A model generated the notes under the pieces. That model did no database searches. It was given only the letters and a program-made list of their open reading frames with translations, and had not been told where the DNA came from. Positions 23,602 to 34,326 of a DNA stretch of 64,000 nucleotides are shown here, piece by piece. The stretch spans positions 1 through 64,000 of the forward strand of contig JAAKBF010000168.1 of assembly GCA_012656075.1 (NCBI GenBank), in the 5' to 3' direction. The translations under genes were made by a program, and so were the position numbers. Source of the stretch: Phytophthora hibernalis (taxonomy: Eukaryota > Oomycota > Peronosporomycetes > Peronosporales > Peronosporaceae). Position 1 is the stretch's first letter; the number at the start of each line of letters is the position of its first letter.

Positions 23602-26600
23602 TCAACAGAAGGGCTGCTGGCAGATCGGACACTTGTTCTTGCCCGACTGATTGAACCACTTGTACAGGCACGAGTTGTGGTACTTGTTGTTGCAAGTCTT
23701 GCAGGGCAGCGACGGCAGACCCATGTTCTTGGGGTTCAGGATGGAGTAGCAGATCGGACACGGCTCCACGCCCTCGAACTCCTTGTCCACGTTGTGCTTC
23801 CACAGCAGCACAGCGTCCAACAAGGACCCATCGCGAGACGAAGTCACACGGATAATCTGCAGCACCCATCGTCGCCAGCGATCTTCGGAAATGCCGATAC
23901 GCTTCGTGCACTCCACCTCCACGCAGCGCAGCGGGTAGGATGATGGCACACGCACCACCATCTCCAGCGCACACTCGTCTTTGATGTACGTCGTGGTGAT
24001 CTCGCGAGATACACGACTGCCCTTCACTGTCATCTCCTCATCGTCCCAGGACTCGCCAGAAGCTGATGAGCTCTCGCCTGCCTTCTGGATAAGTTCGAGC
24101 TCGGCGGCCAGCACCGATGGGGTAATGTGGTCCTCGAAATACTTGGCAGCCCAGCTACGCGTGCCGCGCGAGCAATCGTCGTTCCACCAGGACCGAACCA
24201 TTGCTGGGAGGCGCACCACTGTACGGAAGAAGACGCGAGTACCAAGCTGGAACACGCGCGTTTTGTGGAGACTCCACGTTTCGTCATCCTCTTTCTTGTC
24301 CAAGTCGGTTGCGTCAAACAGCGCAGTGTCTTGCAGATCTGAGATCGCTGCCTTCGACGCGGACTGTGCTTCTTGGGACAGCAACGCCGAGCAAAAATTC
24401 AGGAAATTCGTGAGCATTCCGTGGCGCGTGACGTACGAGCTCAGCGATGACGCGATTAACGTGGACGAAGCGCCCTCGCCCTCACTATTGCCCTCGTCTC
24501 CACTTCCACTCGCAGGGAATAGCTGCAAGAAAAGATCCCAGAGTAGCAACTTGCCCGTGATATCCTCCCGCTCTTGCACCTTTTGCTTACGACTGCGCAT
24601 ACGAATGTTTGCTGCACTGCTCTCGCCATTTTTGTCAGCGAATACAGCACGCAGTGCTGAGCGCAATGCCTTCGGAATGAGTACCTTAGCCAATGCCGAT
24701 TCAGTTGCTGCCTCATCCTCGGCATTCACATCAATCGCACTTGCATCGTAGTTGTGCAGGCGGAGCGCACCGCTGTACGAAGCCAAAATGTACAGCAACA
24801 CGCGCAACACTGGCTGCAGCGGGTAGCGCTTTCCGTTGAAGAGTGATGCTAAAGTCTCGATGCCGCCGAAAGACTCGAGCACAAGTCGGTTCACGTGGTC
24901 AACATCGGGAACACTCGTTAAAGTCGAGCGGAGCGCTGGGAGTGCACTTGCCAGCACCTTCTCGGTGTTGAACCATAAGTGTGCAAGCTGAAAGCACTGT
25001 GACGGCGACACTAAAGCCACATACGTAGTTATGATGCTCGCCTTCAGCTCTGCACTCTCCGAAAGTGCACACAGCACCGTACACAGAAGAGCTTCTCGGT
25101 AGTGGGCTGCAAGTTCCTGTAGCGCATCTGGGTTCGATTCATAGATCGCACTCACGAGGTCCATCAAGGCCAATCGTGCTACGGCTAGCTCACTAGGGTA
25201 GCCTAGCACGATCTTCTCCTCGTCGCCCTTCATAATCCTGCGATCACCCAAAGTAGAGCTGCGCTTCTGGACCTTCAGAGCAGCAATTTTAGCTGTCTCC
25301 GATTTGCCTGCAATTGCGTGGGTCACTATCGAACGTGCCATATTCTCCCAAGCATCACGGAAACCTGGGGATCCAGCTTTGAGAAACGCTGAGAGGATCT
25401 CACATACTCCGTCACAGTGATCCATTCGTCAACCTCCACAACCGTTGACGAGCTTGGTGCCAGCATCTTCTGAACTCGCACCATAATTGATTCTTGCGTC
25501 GAGAAATCGATAATCCCTTGCTCGGAGGAGTTGGATAGTTTCTCCTCTTCCTTAACTGCACGCGCCATCAATCGCAGATACTCAAAGAATCCAGTAGCAG
25601 ACTCTGCAATGGCGTCGCGACCACATAAAGTGAAGAAATCCTTGACCACCGAGATGACTTCAGCATTACCGGTGACTTCCTTCGCGGAATACATCCCACT
25701 GAACAGCGAGACAACAACAGTTTGGGTAGCATTCGCCTTCCAGTCCCCCTTTCGATCCACCAGTGCCTGAATGAAAGCAACTCGTGCAGCAACCGAACTG
25801 AAAGTCGAAAGTACTGCGACAATCAGCTCATCTAGCTTCTTGTGTTGCTCTTGCGTAAGCAGTTCCACCTTTTGTTCGTTACCGCATCACTCTGATTCTT
25901 TCTCAAGAAGACCAAGTCGCGGTATTGTGCACTTTCACGCTTAAGCTTATCCTGGCACGTGTGAAGTGCAAATGCAAGGGCCTTGTCCATTATTGTTGAA
26001 GTCGACCTTAGTGCTTCGTACAAGTGTTCCAGAGTCAAATAACTTTCCATAACCTCGACCAGGTCGAGACCTCTCTGAATGTGATCATTCGAGTGAAATA
26101 CGACCCACGTTAACGCATGAGTAACATCAAGGTCCACGAGTTTCACAACAAGGTCCACCGCCTTTTGCTCATCCTCTGATGCCAAAGAGGTGAAGTACGC
26201 CTGCAGGACGTGCACGTTTTGCTCATCTTCACATACATCCCCCAAGCCAGACAGCACCCGGCTGTAAAACAGTTGCTGTTGCGAATCATCAGCGTCATCA
26301 ATGCAGCGCAAATTCACAACATCCAATTTCTCCACCAGCCGAGACACTGAAAAAATGCCTGGTCGGCACCAAGCTGCACGTAGCTCTTGACATAAGCCGC
26401 AAATTGCTTGGTGTTGAACGACACGGTCCCCAGTGGCAAATCTGCATAAGGAAAAGCATTAACATGCTCTGCCAACTCATTCACGAACACTTCCGTTCGC
26501 GTAGATGTCCAGTTTTTAAGAGAGTGGCGCACAGTCCGCGCCCACAATTCACTTGCTTCAGTTCTGTAGCTGCCACGTGCTGAGAGATGGAATAGTAGCT

Positions 26601-29169
26601 TGTAGAGCTGACCCTCGACGGCTTCCAGTTCAGCTGGGAGACCACCGTTCAGTTTGAAAAATAGCTCGCACAGGTGCGTCAGCATCTGCACCACCACAGC
26701 GTCGCTGCTATCGGCACCATTTTGAATAACAAAGTGACACAAAATCACCACTGCATCAGAACTCACAACGGGGGCGTTGGACAAGCCACCAAGACACGCT
26801 TTCAGCAGAGTAGCAAAGGCACTAGCGTCCATATCATCGAGTCTACCCTGTAAGCTAATCATCAGGAACTCGTCAAGAAGTTTGCCTTGCCAAACTGCTT
26901 GAAGTGTCTCCAGAGTCGCATTGGATGCATCGCTTACCGACACGCCACTTTCAAAGCGACTTTGCCAACTTCCACAGGAGAGCCACAGCTTATTGCTCTG
27001 CTCAGTAACTGGGAATTGCAGCCCGTATTGAATAATATCGCTTGCCTCTGACATATCGCCGAACTGAATGCCGCAGTCTTGAAAGAGTTGGAGCAAAAAC
27101 TGCTTCTTTTCACGCGCAATCAAGAAAAAGGTCGCGTGAGTTCCAGAGCAACACGCATTGTTTTCGCAACGCTCTTACTGTTGGCTGATCTCTTCCACTC
27201 AGCTAGGACGTGAAGTACGGGACGATAGTGGTCGTTAAAATGCGTCTCCACCGGTGTATCTACTCCATTCAACAGCAGCAGGTCCAAAGGATAAATTTTG
27301 CAAACGCCGTTAACCGCCTCCAGTAGCTGGATAATCGATGCGTTCTTGGCTGGCGCAAACGTAGGTTCCACAACTAGGGTATCAATCTCGTCTAAGGACT
27401 GTCCATAGATTTCCTTGCTCGTCGACAACCACTGCGCAGCCTCGTGGTCTGCGCTCCTGTCCTTTGCGTCGGTAACACCTGCGTTGATCAGTGTATTAAT
27501 CCGTGAAGGCACAAATGTCTTTTTGGAAATCATCGTGCTGATAGCTTGTCGCGTCCACGTGTGTAGTTTCTCCAAGAATGCATCCTTTAACGTGTTCACC
27601 ACATCGGACTCTGACGAAAAGCTGTGCAACCGGCTGCTCATTTTCAGTATGCTGCTAGCGCACAGCTTAACTTCTCCCTCGGGAAATTCTGGCGAGCTGA
27701 GCGTCGACGTGAGTGAAGATACAAACACCTTCTCAAACTGGTTCACATAGTTGGCCTCGAATGCCGAGGTATCACATGTTGCATTCACGCTCTCCTTCAA
27801 AAGATACTGAAAAATCCGGTAATACACTCGAAGAATGCATTGATTGCCGGTGCTTCACAGAACCGCGCATCTTTCGACTCAATATACTTCCAACATTGCT
27901 CAAGCACCCTGTGTAAAGTGCCGACTGGCCCTTGACAGGGTCAACAGCCACGCTCAACGGCACCATCGACAAGAATGGCAGCAGGGTCGGAAACGACGAT
28001 CGACCAGAGCCGTAGAATCCGTGTCTGATCTGTGCAAAGAGACGCGGGTAAACAGCACTGACCACGAACTTAGGAAGCTGGCACTTGAATGCCACACACT
28101 GGGGAAAGTTTGCAGGAATGTAAGCACCGCATTCCACATCGCTTCATGGTTCGATGGGCTTTTGTCTCCCAGAATACCGAGAACCACCTTGCCAAACGCT
28201 TCTTCACGCGCATCAACAATCGACTTGGCATGTGTACACAGCGTCACGATCGCCACATACATCGCTCTCCGCACACCGTCGCGCGAGAAGTTAGTGTGCT
28301 TGGAAGACGCCGTAGCCAGACGCAGGAATTTATCCGACGACACCAGAGTAGCCACGTTGCAACTCACACCATCACTCAACTTATCCGTCAATTCGTTCTC
28401 CACAAAGAACTTGACCACTGCGTCTATGCTCAGCACCGCAGCAGATATGCATCTCTCATATCTCTCCTCCTTCTCATCCGCTAACAACGGAATCCCCTCA
28501 AAAGTGTCTGGTGTCTTCGAGAAAAAGCTCTGGAACTCCTCCATCATAGCAGGAACATGTTCCTCCAGCACCGTCTTCTGCATTTCAACATCTGGAAACA
28601 TCGTAACAAAAGCCTTCTTGGCCAAAACGGCCACGTCGGCGTTCACGTCGTGCCTGGCCAGGTACCAGTACGGCAGCAGCCGCTGCAAGTGCGGGACGAA
28701 GGCTCGTGGCCGCATCTTGTCGGCCAGCGCCAGCAGCACCTCATTCAGCAGCTGACGCACCTTGCGGTCGTTCTGGTCGCGCATTTCGAACGTGTACAGC
28801 TGCGTCCAGTGTCCGAGCATGGCGCGTAGCTCGGCAGGCGCACGGGGCGGTAGAACGTCTTGTAGCAGTGTCTGCAGTGCCTTCTTCTTGGTCACGGCGC
28901 CTTTCTTTGCCAACATCTTGAGCGCCAGCGCAACCTCGTGGTCCGAGCCGTCGTAGATGCTCTGCACGGCGGGTTTCGCGTAGAACGCTGCGCCTTTGGG
29001 CGTGGCTTGGATGGCGTGTGGCGCCGGCTGCGCGAAGCTGGCAAAGCCGATGAAGGCGGGAGACGCTGTGGATGGACCGGCACTAGATAGAAGCGCCTGG
29101 TGCGCGCGCGCTGGAGGACGCGCGGCTCTGCTCCTGCTTCTCGCGCTGCTTGTTCTTCTTGGGGGCCAT
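23602..29169 (-). CDS. LTN1: Listerin E3 ubiquitin ligase (ribosome quality control)
   Basis: Listerin ubiquitinates nascent chains stalled on 60S subunits. The N-terminus at 29169 reads MAPKKNKQREK. The conserved listerin N-terminal region follows, with GFASFAQP, long HEAT-like helical repeats (about 1,500 residues) and, at the extreme C-terminus (23760-23605), a RING with CPICYSIL...LPCKTCNNKYHNSCLYKWF...CPICQQPF. Length of about 1,830 residues and RING at the very end match the family. The reading frame slips about seven times (near 29105, 28000, 27850, 27125, 26340, 25865 and 25380). The one at 27125 is in a T run, and every slip is bridged by continuous listerin-like sequence. An essential single-copy gene would hardly decay like this, so I favour sequence errors. 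Confidence 0.85.
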
Positions 29170-29529
29170 GCCGCAGATTAGCTTGTGGGGATCGAATATG
29201 GCTGGAACGTGTGAGTGTTGGTCGATGTGGAGTGGCACACGTCGCGCAAATGATGGGTGCGATTGGAGGAAATTCCCAGGGGTGAGTGTTGATTGGGCGA
29301 AGGAGGGAGGCAGATAACCTGCGATATCACATCAATAAATATATTCTGTCTGGTATCAATTATAACAGTTGGAAACAGAACGTGAAACAATAATTGTCTA
29401 TCAGCTTTCGCAATCGTGTTTTGCATACTCGATGTTTACGTGTCTGTGTCCTTGTTGTATCTTGCGCCGAAGGAGGGGCGGGCGACACTCGTGAAAAGGC
29501 AGGCAGATCAGCAGCTTCATCTCGTTAGA
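29170..29529. promoter_or_regulatory. Shared upstream region of LTN1 and HslU
   Basis: The two genes are transcribed away from this 360-bp interval, so it must hold both promoters. It is AT-rich in its middle part (near 29325-29400). I found no second gene and no convincing initiator pair. Confidence 0.45.
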
Positions 29530-31059
29530 ATGCGTCGCGCCGTGCACTCGCAGGCGCTCAAGACGCTCGCGCGTCGCGCACAAACTTCGTCACGTCCGTC
29601 CCATGCACAGCTGCAGTCGCGCGCGTTGTTCCAGCCGCAGACGCCGCCGCGCGCGTTCTCCACGGCCGCCCCCAAGGCGTCAGAGGAAGACGCCAGCGTC
29701 CCTGTTCAAGTGGTGGAGGAAGCCGTCGAAGAGGAAGACGAAGACGACATCGGACGCAAACTCAAGCCGCGCGAGGTCGTGGAGCAGCTCAACAAGTACA
29801 TTGTGGGCCAGGCCGACGCCAAGCGCGCCGTGGCCATCGCGCTGCGCAACCGCTGGCGGCGTCAGATGATCTCGGACGAGCTGCGGCAGGAAGTGAGTCC
29901 AAAGAACATCCTGATGATCGGCCCCACGGGCTGCGGCAAAACGGAGATCGCGCGCCGGCTGGCCAAGCTGTCCGAGGCCCCGTTCGTCAAGGTGGAGGCC
30001 ACCAAGTTCACCGAGGTGGGCTTCCACGGCCGAGACGTGGACCAGATCATCCGCGATCTGGTGGAGAACGCCATCAACATGGTCAAGAAGCACCGCAAGG
30101 AGCGGCTGCGCAAGCAGGTACAGCACCTCGTGGAGAGCCGCATCCTGGACGTGCTCACGGGCGCCAACGTCACGGAGCGCTCGCGCGCGACCTTCGAGCG
30201 GCTGCTGCACGCCGGGGAACTGGAGGACCGTCTCATTGACGTGGACGTCCCTGCAGCTAAGAACCCTGGAGGTCAGCCCATCTCGTTCGTCGGTGGTGAA
30301 GGAAAGGGTATCTCGATGGAGGTCTTTGGCCGCGCGTTCGGGGAGAAGAAGACGGAGCGCAAGCGCATGACGATCGCAGACTCTCGTTCTGTGTTTGAAG
30401 AGATGGAGATGGAGAATGCCATTGACATGACGGACGTGGTGCGTGAGGCCATCAAGGAGACGGAGGAGAACGGCATCGTGTTCATTGATGAGATCGACAA
30501 GATTTGCTCCAGCGGCGACTTCCGTCGCTCATCGGACCCAAGCAGCGAGGGCGTGCAGCGTGATCTGCTGCCTCTCATTGAAGGCAGTGTCATCTCCACG
30601 AAGCATGGCAACGTCACCACTGACCACATTCTGTTCGTGGGATCGGGTGCTTTCCACTCGTCCAAGCCGTCGGACCTGCTGGCCGAGCTTCAGGGTCGTC
30701 TGCCGATTCGTGTTGAGCTCAAGGGACTTACGGAGGAGGACCTGCACCGCATCCTGACTGAGCCCGTGACGAACCTTATTAAGCAGCAGACAGAGCTGAT
30801 TAAGACGGAGGGTGTTGCTCTGGAATTCACGGACGACGCTGTTCGCGAGATTGCTCGTGTTGCAGCGGAGATTAACCAGACCGTGGAGAACATTGGTGCC
30901 CGACGATTGCACACGGTGGTGGAGAAGGTTGTGGAGGACATTAGCTTTGACAGTTCCGAGATGACCCCGGGCTCTACGGTCACTATCACGAAGGAGTTCG
31001 TGCTCGAGCGCGTTGGCATCCTCCTGAAGAAGACGGACCTCTCCAAGTTTATTTTGTAG
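29530..31059 (+). CDS. HSLU: Mitochondrial HslU (ClpY) AAA+ unfoldase subunit
   Basis: The 509-residue protein is the ATPase that feeds substrates to the HslV protease. It is found in bacteria and in mitochondria of some protists. The start at 29530 gives an Arg/Ser-rich, acid-free presequence (MRRAVHSQALKTLARRAQTS), indicating mitochondrial import. The AAA+ core has KLKPREVVEQLNKYIVGQ, Walker A GPTGCGKT, Walker B IVFIDEIDKIC, an I-domain between residues of about 150 and 290, sensor/arginine-finger region LLPLIEG, and the C-terminal GARRLHTVVEK...FDSSEM. The pore loop reads GFHGRDV where bacterial HslU has GYVG. The gene is intronless and unbroken. The partner HslV is not in this window. Confidence 0.93.
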   Translation: MRRAVHSQALKTLARRAQTSSRPSHAQLQSRALFQPQTPPRAFSTAAPKASEEDASVPVQVVEEAVEEEDEDDIGRKLKPREVVEQLNKYIVGQADAKRAVAIALRNRWRRQMISDELRQEVSPKNILMIGPTGCGKTEIARRLAKLSEAPFVKVEATKFTEVGFHGRDVDQIIRDLVENAINMVKKHRKERLRKQVQHLVESRILDVLTGANVTERSRATFERLLHAGELEDRLIDVDVPAAKNPGGQPISFVGGEGKGISMEVFGRAFGEKKTERKRMTIADSRSVFEEMEMENAIDMTDVVREAIKETEENGIVFIDEIDKICSSGDFRRSSDPSSEGVQRDLLPLIEGSVISTKHGNVTTDHILFVGSGAFHSSKPSDLLAELQGRLPIRVELKGLTEEDLHRILTEPVTNLIKQQTELIKTEGVALEFTDDAVREIARVAAEINQTVENIGARRLHTVVEKVVEDISFDSSEMTPGSTVTITKEFVLERVGILLKKTDLSKFIL

Positions 31060-31198
31060 ACTCGTGGAAGGTGTCACCGCTCTTTTGTAGGCTTCAGCCC
31101 CACCAAATACTTCAAAGTAATGGAAGAAGAAACGTGTGTTTTAGCCATGTGTTGATCATGCTTCGTAGCGATTTACACGTTGTAAGAATCTTGGCAGT

Positions 31199-32857
31199 CT
31201 ACCAGATCTCAATCTCTTCCTGGATACGTTGAAGCTCCTGTTTCGGCAGCACTACAGTGCTGGCACCCTGTCGGAGGCCGTCACGAGCGATCGTTGTTTG
31301 CAACTCAAGGCAACGCTGAACATCCGAGTCATACGCTACATCCAAGTCCTCCATAAGCGCATCAATAGCTTTTTCTGCATCTTCGGCATCCGTATTGATG
31401 TCCTCGTCCTCCTCCTCATCCGGGACGACAAATGTAGTGCTATCTGGTGTGAGGCTGTCGTCTTCAAGCGAACCGGACTCACATACTTGAGACTGATTGG
31501 AGTTGTGATAACTTGTGTAGCAGTGGTGAAGGCCAATGGGGCTTTCCGACCAACCAGAGAGCTGTGTCCATCTTGATGACGAATCCACTGACAAACTAGC
31601 AGCGATGGTCACTTCCGTACCCAGCAACGGGTGATTCCTAATGCCTCTGGCGGATTTCAACGTAGCCACCATGCGTTCTAAGAGCTCAGCATCATCGCCT
31701 GCAGTGTTGTCAACTTTCAGTTTCTCGGCAAGTGCAAGCATCTCAGCACCGCACTGGCACAAATCTTCAATGGGGCCAATCTGAAGCTTTATCCTCTCGC
31801 GATACTCGCTGCTCACCATGAACTTGGTCCACTGCAGTGCCATCTCGACTTCGTGCTGCTTGAGCGCCGTGTCGGTCTGCTTGAGCGCTGTGTCGGTCTG
31901 CTCAACCTCTTCGGACACTTTTTCATCATATATACTTTGATGAGACTTCGAGCAAATAGCGTCGAATACTGTTCGGCAGAGTCTCGCCAGCAGCGACGCA
32001 CTGAAGCTTCTCCACAGCGGCTGAAGTTGCAAGAGCAGAGATACAAACGTTTCCTTCTGGAAAATCTCCTCCAGCAGCGGAGGTGCTTCCAGAAACAGCA
32101 GACCGGTTGGTGTCACCCGCTCGCCATACTGCTCTCCAGCCACCAGCAACGGCACCACCAAATTACGCAGATTGTCCACATCCAAGATCGGCTTCAGCGG
32201 TTCCTGCATCTGCACATCACCACCTTCCATCTCCTCACTCTCCAAGGGTTCCTGCATCTGCACATCACCTGCGCCCACTTGCATCTCTTCAACCTCGTGT
32301 TTCTTCAAATGCGGCAGTTGTTCGAGCAGCCACCGCGCCACGTGATGCACTTGGTCTCGAATCGCGACCTCCTGCGCTGTCCAATAATTGGCACGCAGCC
32401 ACGCCAATAAATGCCTCGCTGCGAAGCGTAGCACCGGCAACGACGGCAACTGGTTGTGCGTGGACTCGTGACGCAGGTCCACGACCCAGAGCGGGATGCC
32501 GATGCGTTGTGCCAACGTGCTCACGGCCGTGGCGTACACGCCCTTCTGCGACCCGTCCACCAGTCCATTGACACAGCGAACAACCACGTTCGAGTACAGC
32601 AGCGACAGCTCCGTGTGTGAACGGGAGCTCACGCCCACTGCATGGTGGTGGTTCTGTGCCATTTGCTCGTGCAACTGGAGCTCCACGAGCTGCGCAGTGG
32701 CGTCAATGGCCACGGGAAGCTGCACGCGACTGCGCCAGGCTGCCACACGGGAGACCACGCGCTGCTGCTCATACGGGTCGCTGCTGAAGAGGCCCACGTG
32801 CACGTCCTGCCACTCGATCCAGTCGAGCCACGGCACTGCACTCTTACGCCCACTCAT
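31199..32857 (-). CDS. LAS1: LAS1 ribosome-biogenesis nuclease subunit
   Basis: LAS1 is the endonuclease that, with the Grc3 kinase, cuts ITS2 pre-rRNA in the nucleolus. The start at 32857 gives MSGRKSAVPWLDWIEW. The Las1 HEPN domain follows in the first 190 residues: VSRVAAWRSRVQLPVAIDAT, LLYSNVVVRCVNGL, IPLWVVDLRHESTH and LLAWLRANYW. The RHxxxH motif is the predicted HEPN catalytic signature. The rest, about 350 residues, is helical with two near-identical acidic Gln-Met-rich segments (DVQMQEPLE / DVQMQEPLK near 32190-32265). It ends in an acidic tail. No introns, no frame breaks. Its stop lies 140 bp from the HslU stop (convergent). Confidence 0.88.
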   Translation of the reverse strand: MSGRKSAVPWLDWIEWQDVHVGLFSSDPYEQQRVVSRVAAWRSRVQLPVAIDATAQLVELQLHEQMAQNHHHAVGVSSRSHTELSLLYSNVVVRCVNGLVDGSQKGVYATAVSTLAQRIGIPLWVVDLRHESTHNQLPSLPVLRFAARHLLAWLRANYWTAQEVAIRDQVHHVARWLLEQLPHLKKHEVEEMQVGAGDVQMQEPLESEEMEGGDVQMQEPLKPILDVDNLRNLVVPLLVAGEQYGERVTPTGLLFLEAPPLLEEIFQKETFVSLLLQLQPLWRSFSASLLARLCRTVFDAICSKSHQSIYDEKVSEEVEQTDTALKQTDTALKQHEVEMALQWTKFMVSSEYRERIKLQIGPIEDLCQCGAEMLALAEKLKVDNTAGDDAELLERMVATLKSARGIRNHPLLGTEVTIAASLSVDSSSRWTQLSGWSESPIGLHHCYTSYHNSNQSQVCESGSLEDDSLTPDSTTFVVPDEEEDEDINTDAEDAEKAIDALMEDLDVAYDSDVQRCLELQTTIARDGLRQGASTVVLPKQELQRIQEEIEIW

Positions 32858-33144
32858 TTTCCAAAGTGACAATAATTGGGTCTCGATAGCCAATCAGGGC
32901 TCTGATAACAATATTTTTGCGGGGTTTCGATCACTACCAATACTCGAAATCGAGCTGTTCCGCTATGACATGAGCGGAATTCATTCAGTGGTCGGTACAT
33001 ACCGACGAGGCAGTCGGAGACACTTGCTGGCAGCAATAGCAGTGGTTCCAGTCGTTCTCGCAGCGACTGCATCGACTGGCGTCGCTGTCGGCTATGGAGA
33101 CACTGGGGCGGTCGGTCGCGGGCTCTCACTGGTTGCAGCTACGT

Positions 33145-33857
33145 TCACCGGGTACACGCTGTCCTGGTCGCTGTTGCAGTAGCAGTGCGTCCACTTCTGA
33201 GGCAGAGGTGGCACGTGTCGGTGCCAACTTGACGGTTGCGCGACTGCAACTGACTGGGCTGGCTGTCGCTCTCGAACGGTAGGCTCTTAGTACGGAGCCC
33301 CGCAGCCTTGATATGCTGCTGTCGCTTCTCCTCCATGGCCTGCAGGATCTCAATGGGGCGCTGCTTGGACGCCGACGTCGGGACTAACGTCTCCGACTGC
33401 TCCATCTGCAGGAACGACTTCAAGATGCAGTTCTCAAGGTTCTTGCACGCCTGCGCGCAGTCTTCGAAGCTGCGGGCCATGAGACACAGCAGCATGTGCC
33501 TTAGGAACAGGCCGAGGCTGTCCATGCGCTCCTTGACGACGGCCGCGCGACTCGAGCGCAGCAGCCGTCGACGCGGGAACGGGTACGCGGCGATCTGCTG
33601 CAGGTACCGCTCGCAGGAGCCGCAGTGGCCCCAGGACACGAGCTCCAGCAGCTCCTTGCGCAGCTTAAAGAAGTCCGAGTACCGCCTCCGCACCACGCAC
33701 TTGCCGCCCGTCGACAGGTTGCGCACGAAGACCGTGTACATGGTGTACTTGTGGCCCTTGGCGGGAGCTTTGCTGCCTTCGTCACTGTCGGGCACCTCGC
33801 CGCCCTCGACCTCCTTGACGCTGTGATCACGACGGAGATGGAGTCTTCGTCGATCAT
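33145..33857 (-). CDS. PX-domain phosphoinositide-binding protein
   Basis: The start at 33857 (MIDEDSISVVIT) is followed by a PX domain: YTVFVRNLST, CVVRRRYSDFFKLRKEL (the phosphoinositide-contacting RRYSDF), and FPRRRLLRSSRAAVVKERMDSLGLFL. RYSDF and the Pro-rich/basic loop are the usual PI3P-binding elements, so the protein probably sits on endosomes. The remaining C-terminal part is short, Ser/Gln-rich and without a second domain, and its last 20 residues (TATATATRT) look low in complexity. The frame breaks once near 33815; otherwise the translation is continuous. PX-only proteins of this kind are common in oomycetes, and I cannot say more on its partner. Confidence 0.78.
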
Positions 33858-34326
33858 TCTGCTTGGATAATAGACTTCTCCACTATCCGCGGCTCGTCCT
33901 CCAAAATTCGTTCTTCGATCGCACGACACAAAAAAACAGAAGGCAGATAGTTGGTGTACGACACACACATCTGAGACCTGATCAAATCGATGCAAGCATG
34001 CGATGGTTGTTGCCAAGGGGACAGTCGAGGACTTCGTATTCCGCGTTGCTAGGAGCTGCAAGACCTTGTGCACTGCAGCTACGGCGTCGAGCTCAATAGT
34101 GTTGGAAGCTCTTTATTTTATGGATAAGTCGCGCTACGTTCCCATTTTTAGAAAGCGCCATGTTGAAGGGACGCACTTTGTCCACGTAGCATTTCGACGC
34201 GAGTTGGATATTTCTACGAGAGTCCATGGTGGCTATTTGATGCTTTATATCTTGGTGGCGCTCACTTGCATGCCATCTCCCTATACTCTTAAATACTAGT
34301 AACTTGTACTGGACTGCTCTCAAACC
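33858..34326. other. Intergenic stretch between PX and Mo25 genes
   Basis: Short frames occur on both strands, none with a recognisable domain. It holds the promoter of the PX gene and the 3' flank of the Mo25 gene. I see no RNA gene or repeat. Confidence 0.4.

Noticed and set aside
27844..28755. 303-codon plus-strand frame
   Set aside because: It is antisense to LTN1 and carries no recognisable motif.
29680..30236. Long antisense open frames opposite HslU
   Set aside because: They are GC-rich shadows of a well conserved sense gene and show no protein-like motifs.
29530..31059. HslU as bacterial contamination
   Set aside because: It has a mitochondrial presequence and sits between ordinary oomycete genes in the same GC context; mitochondrial HslU is known in protists.
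32496..33182. 228-codon plus-strand frame
   Set aside because: It overlaps the LAS1 N-terminal coding region antisense, has odd composition and no domain.
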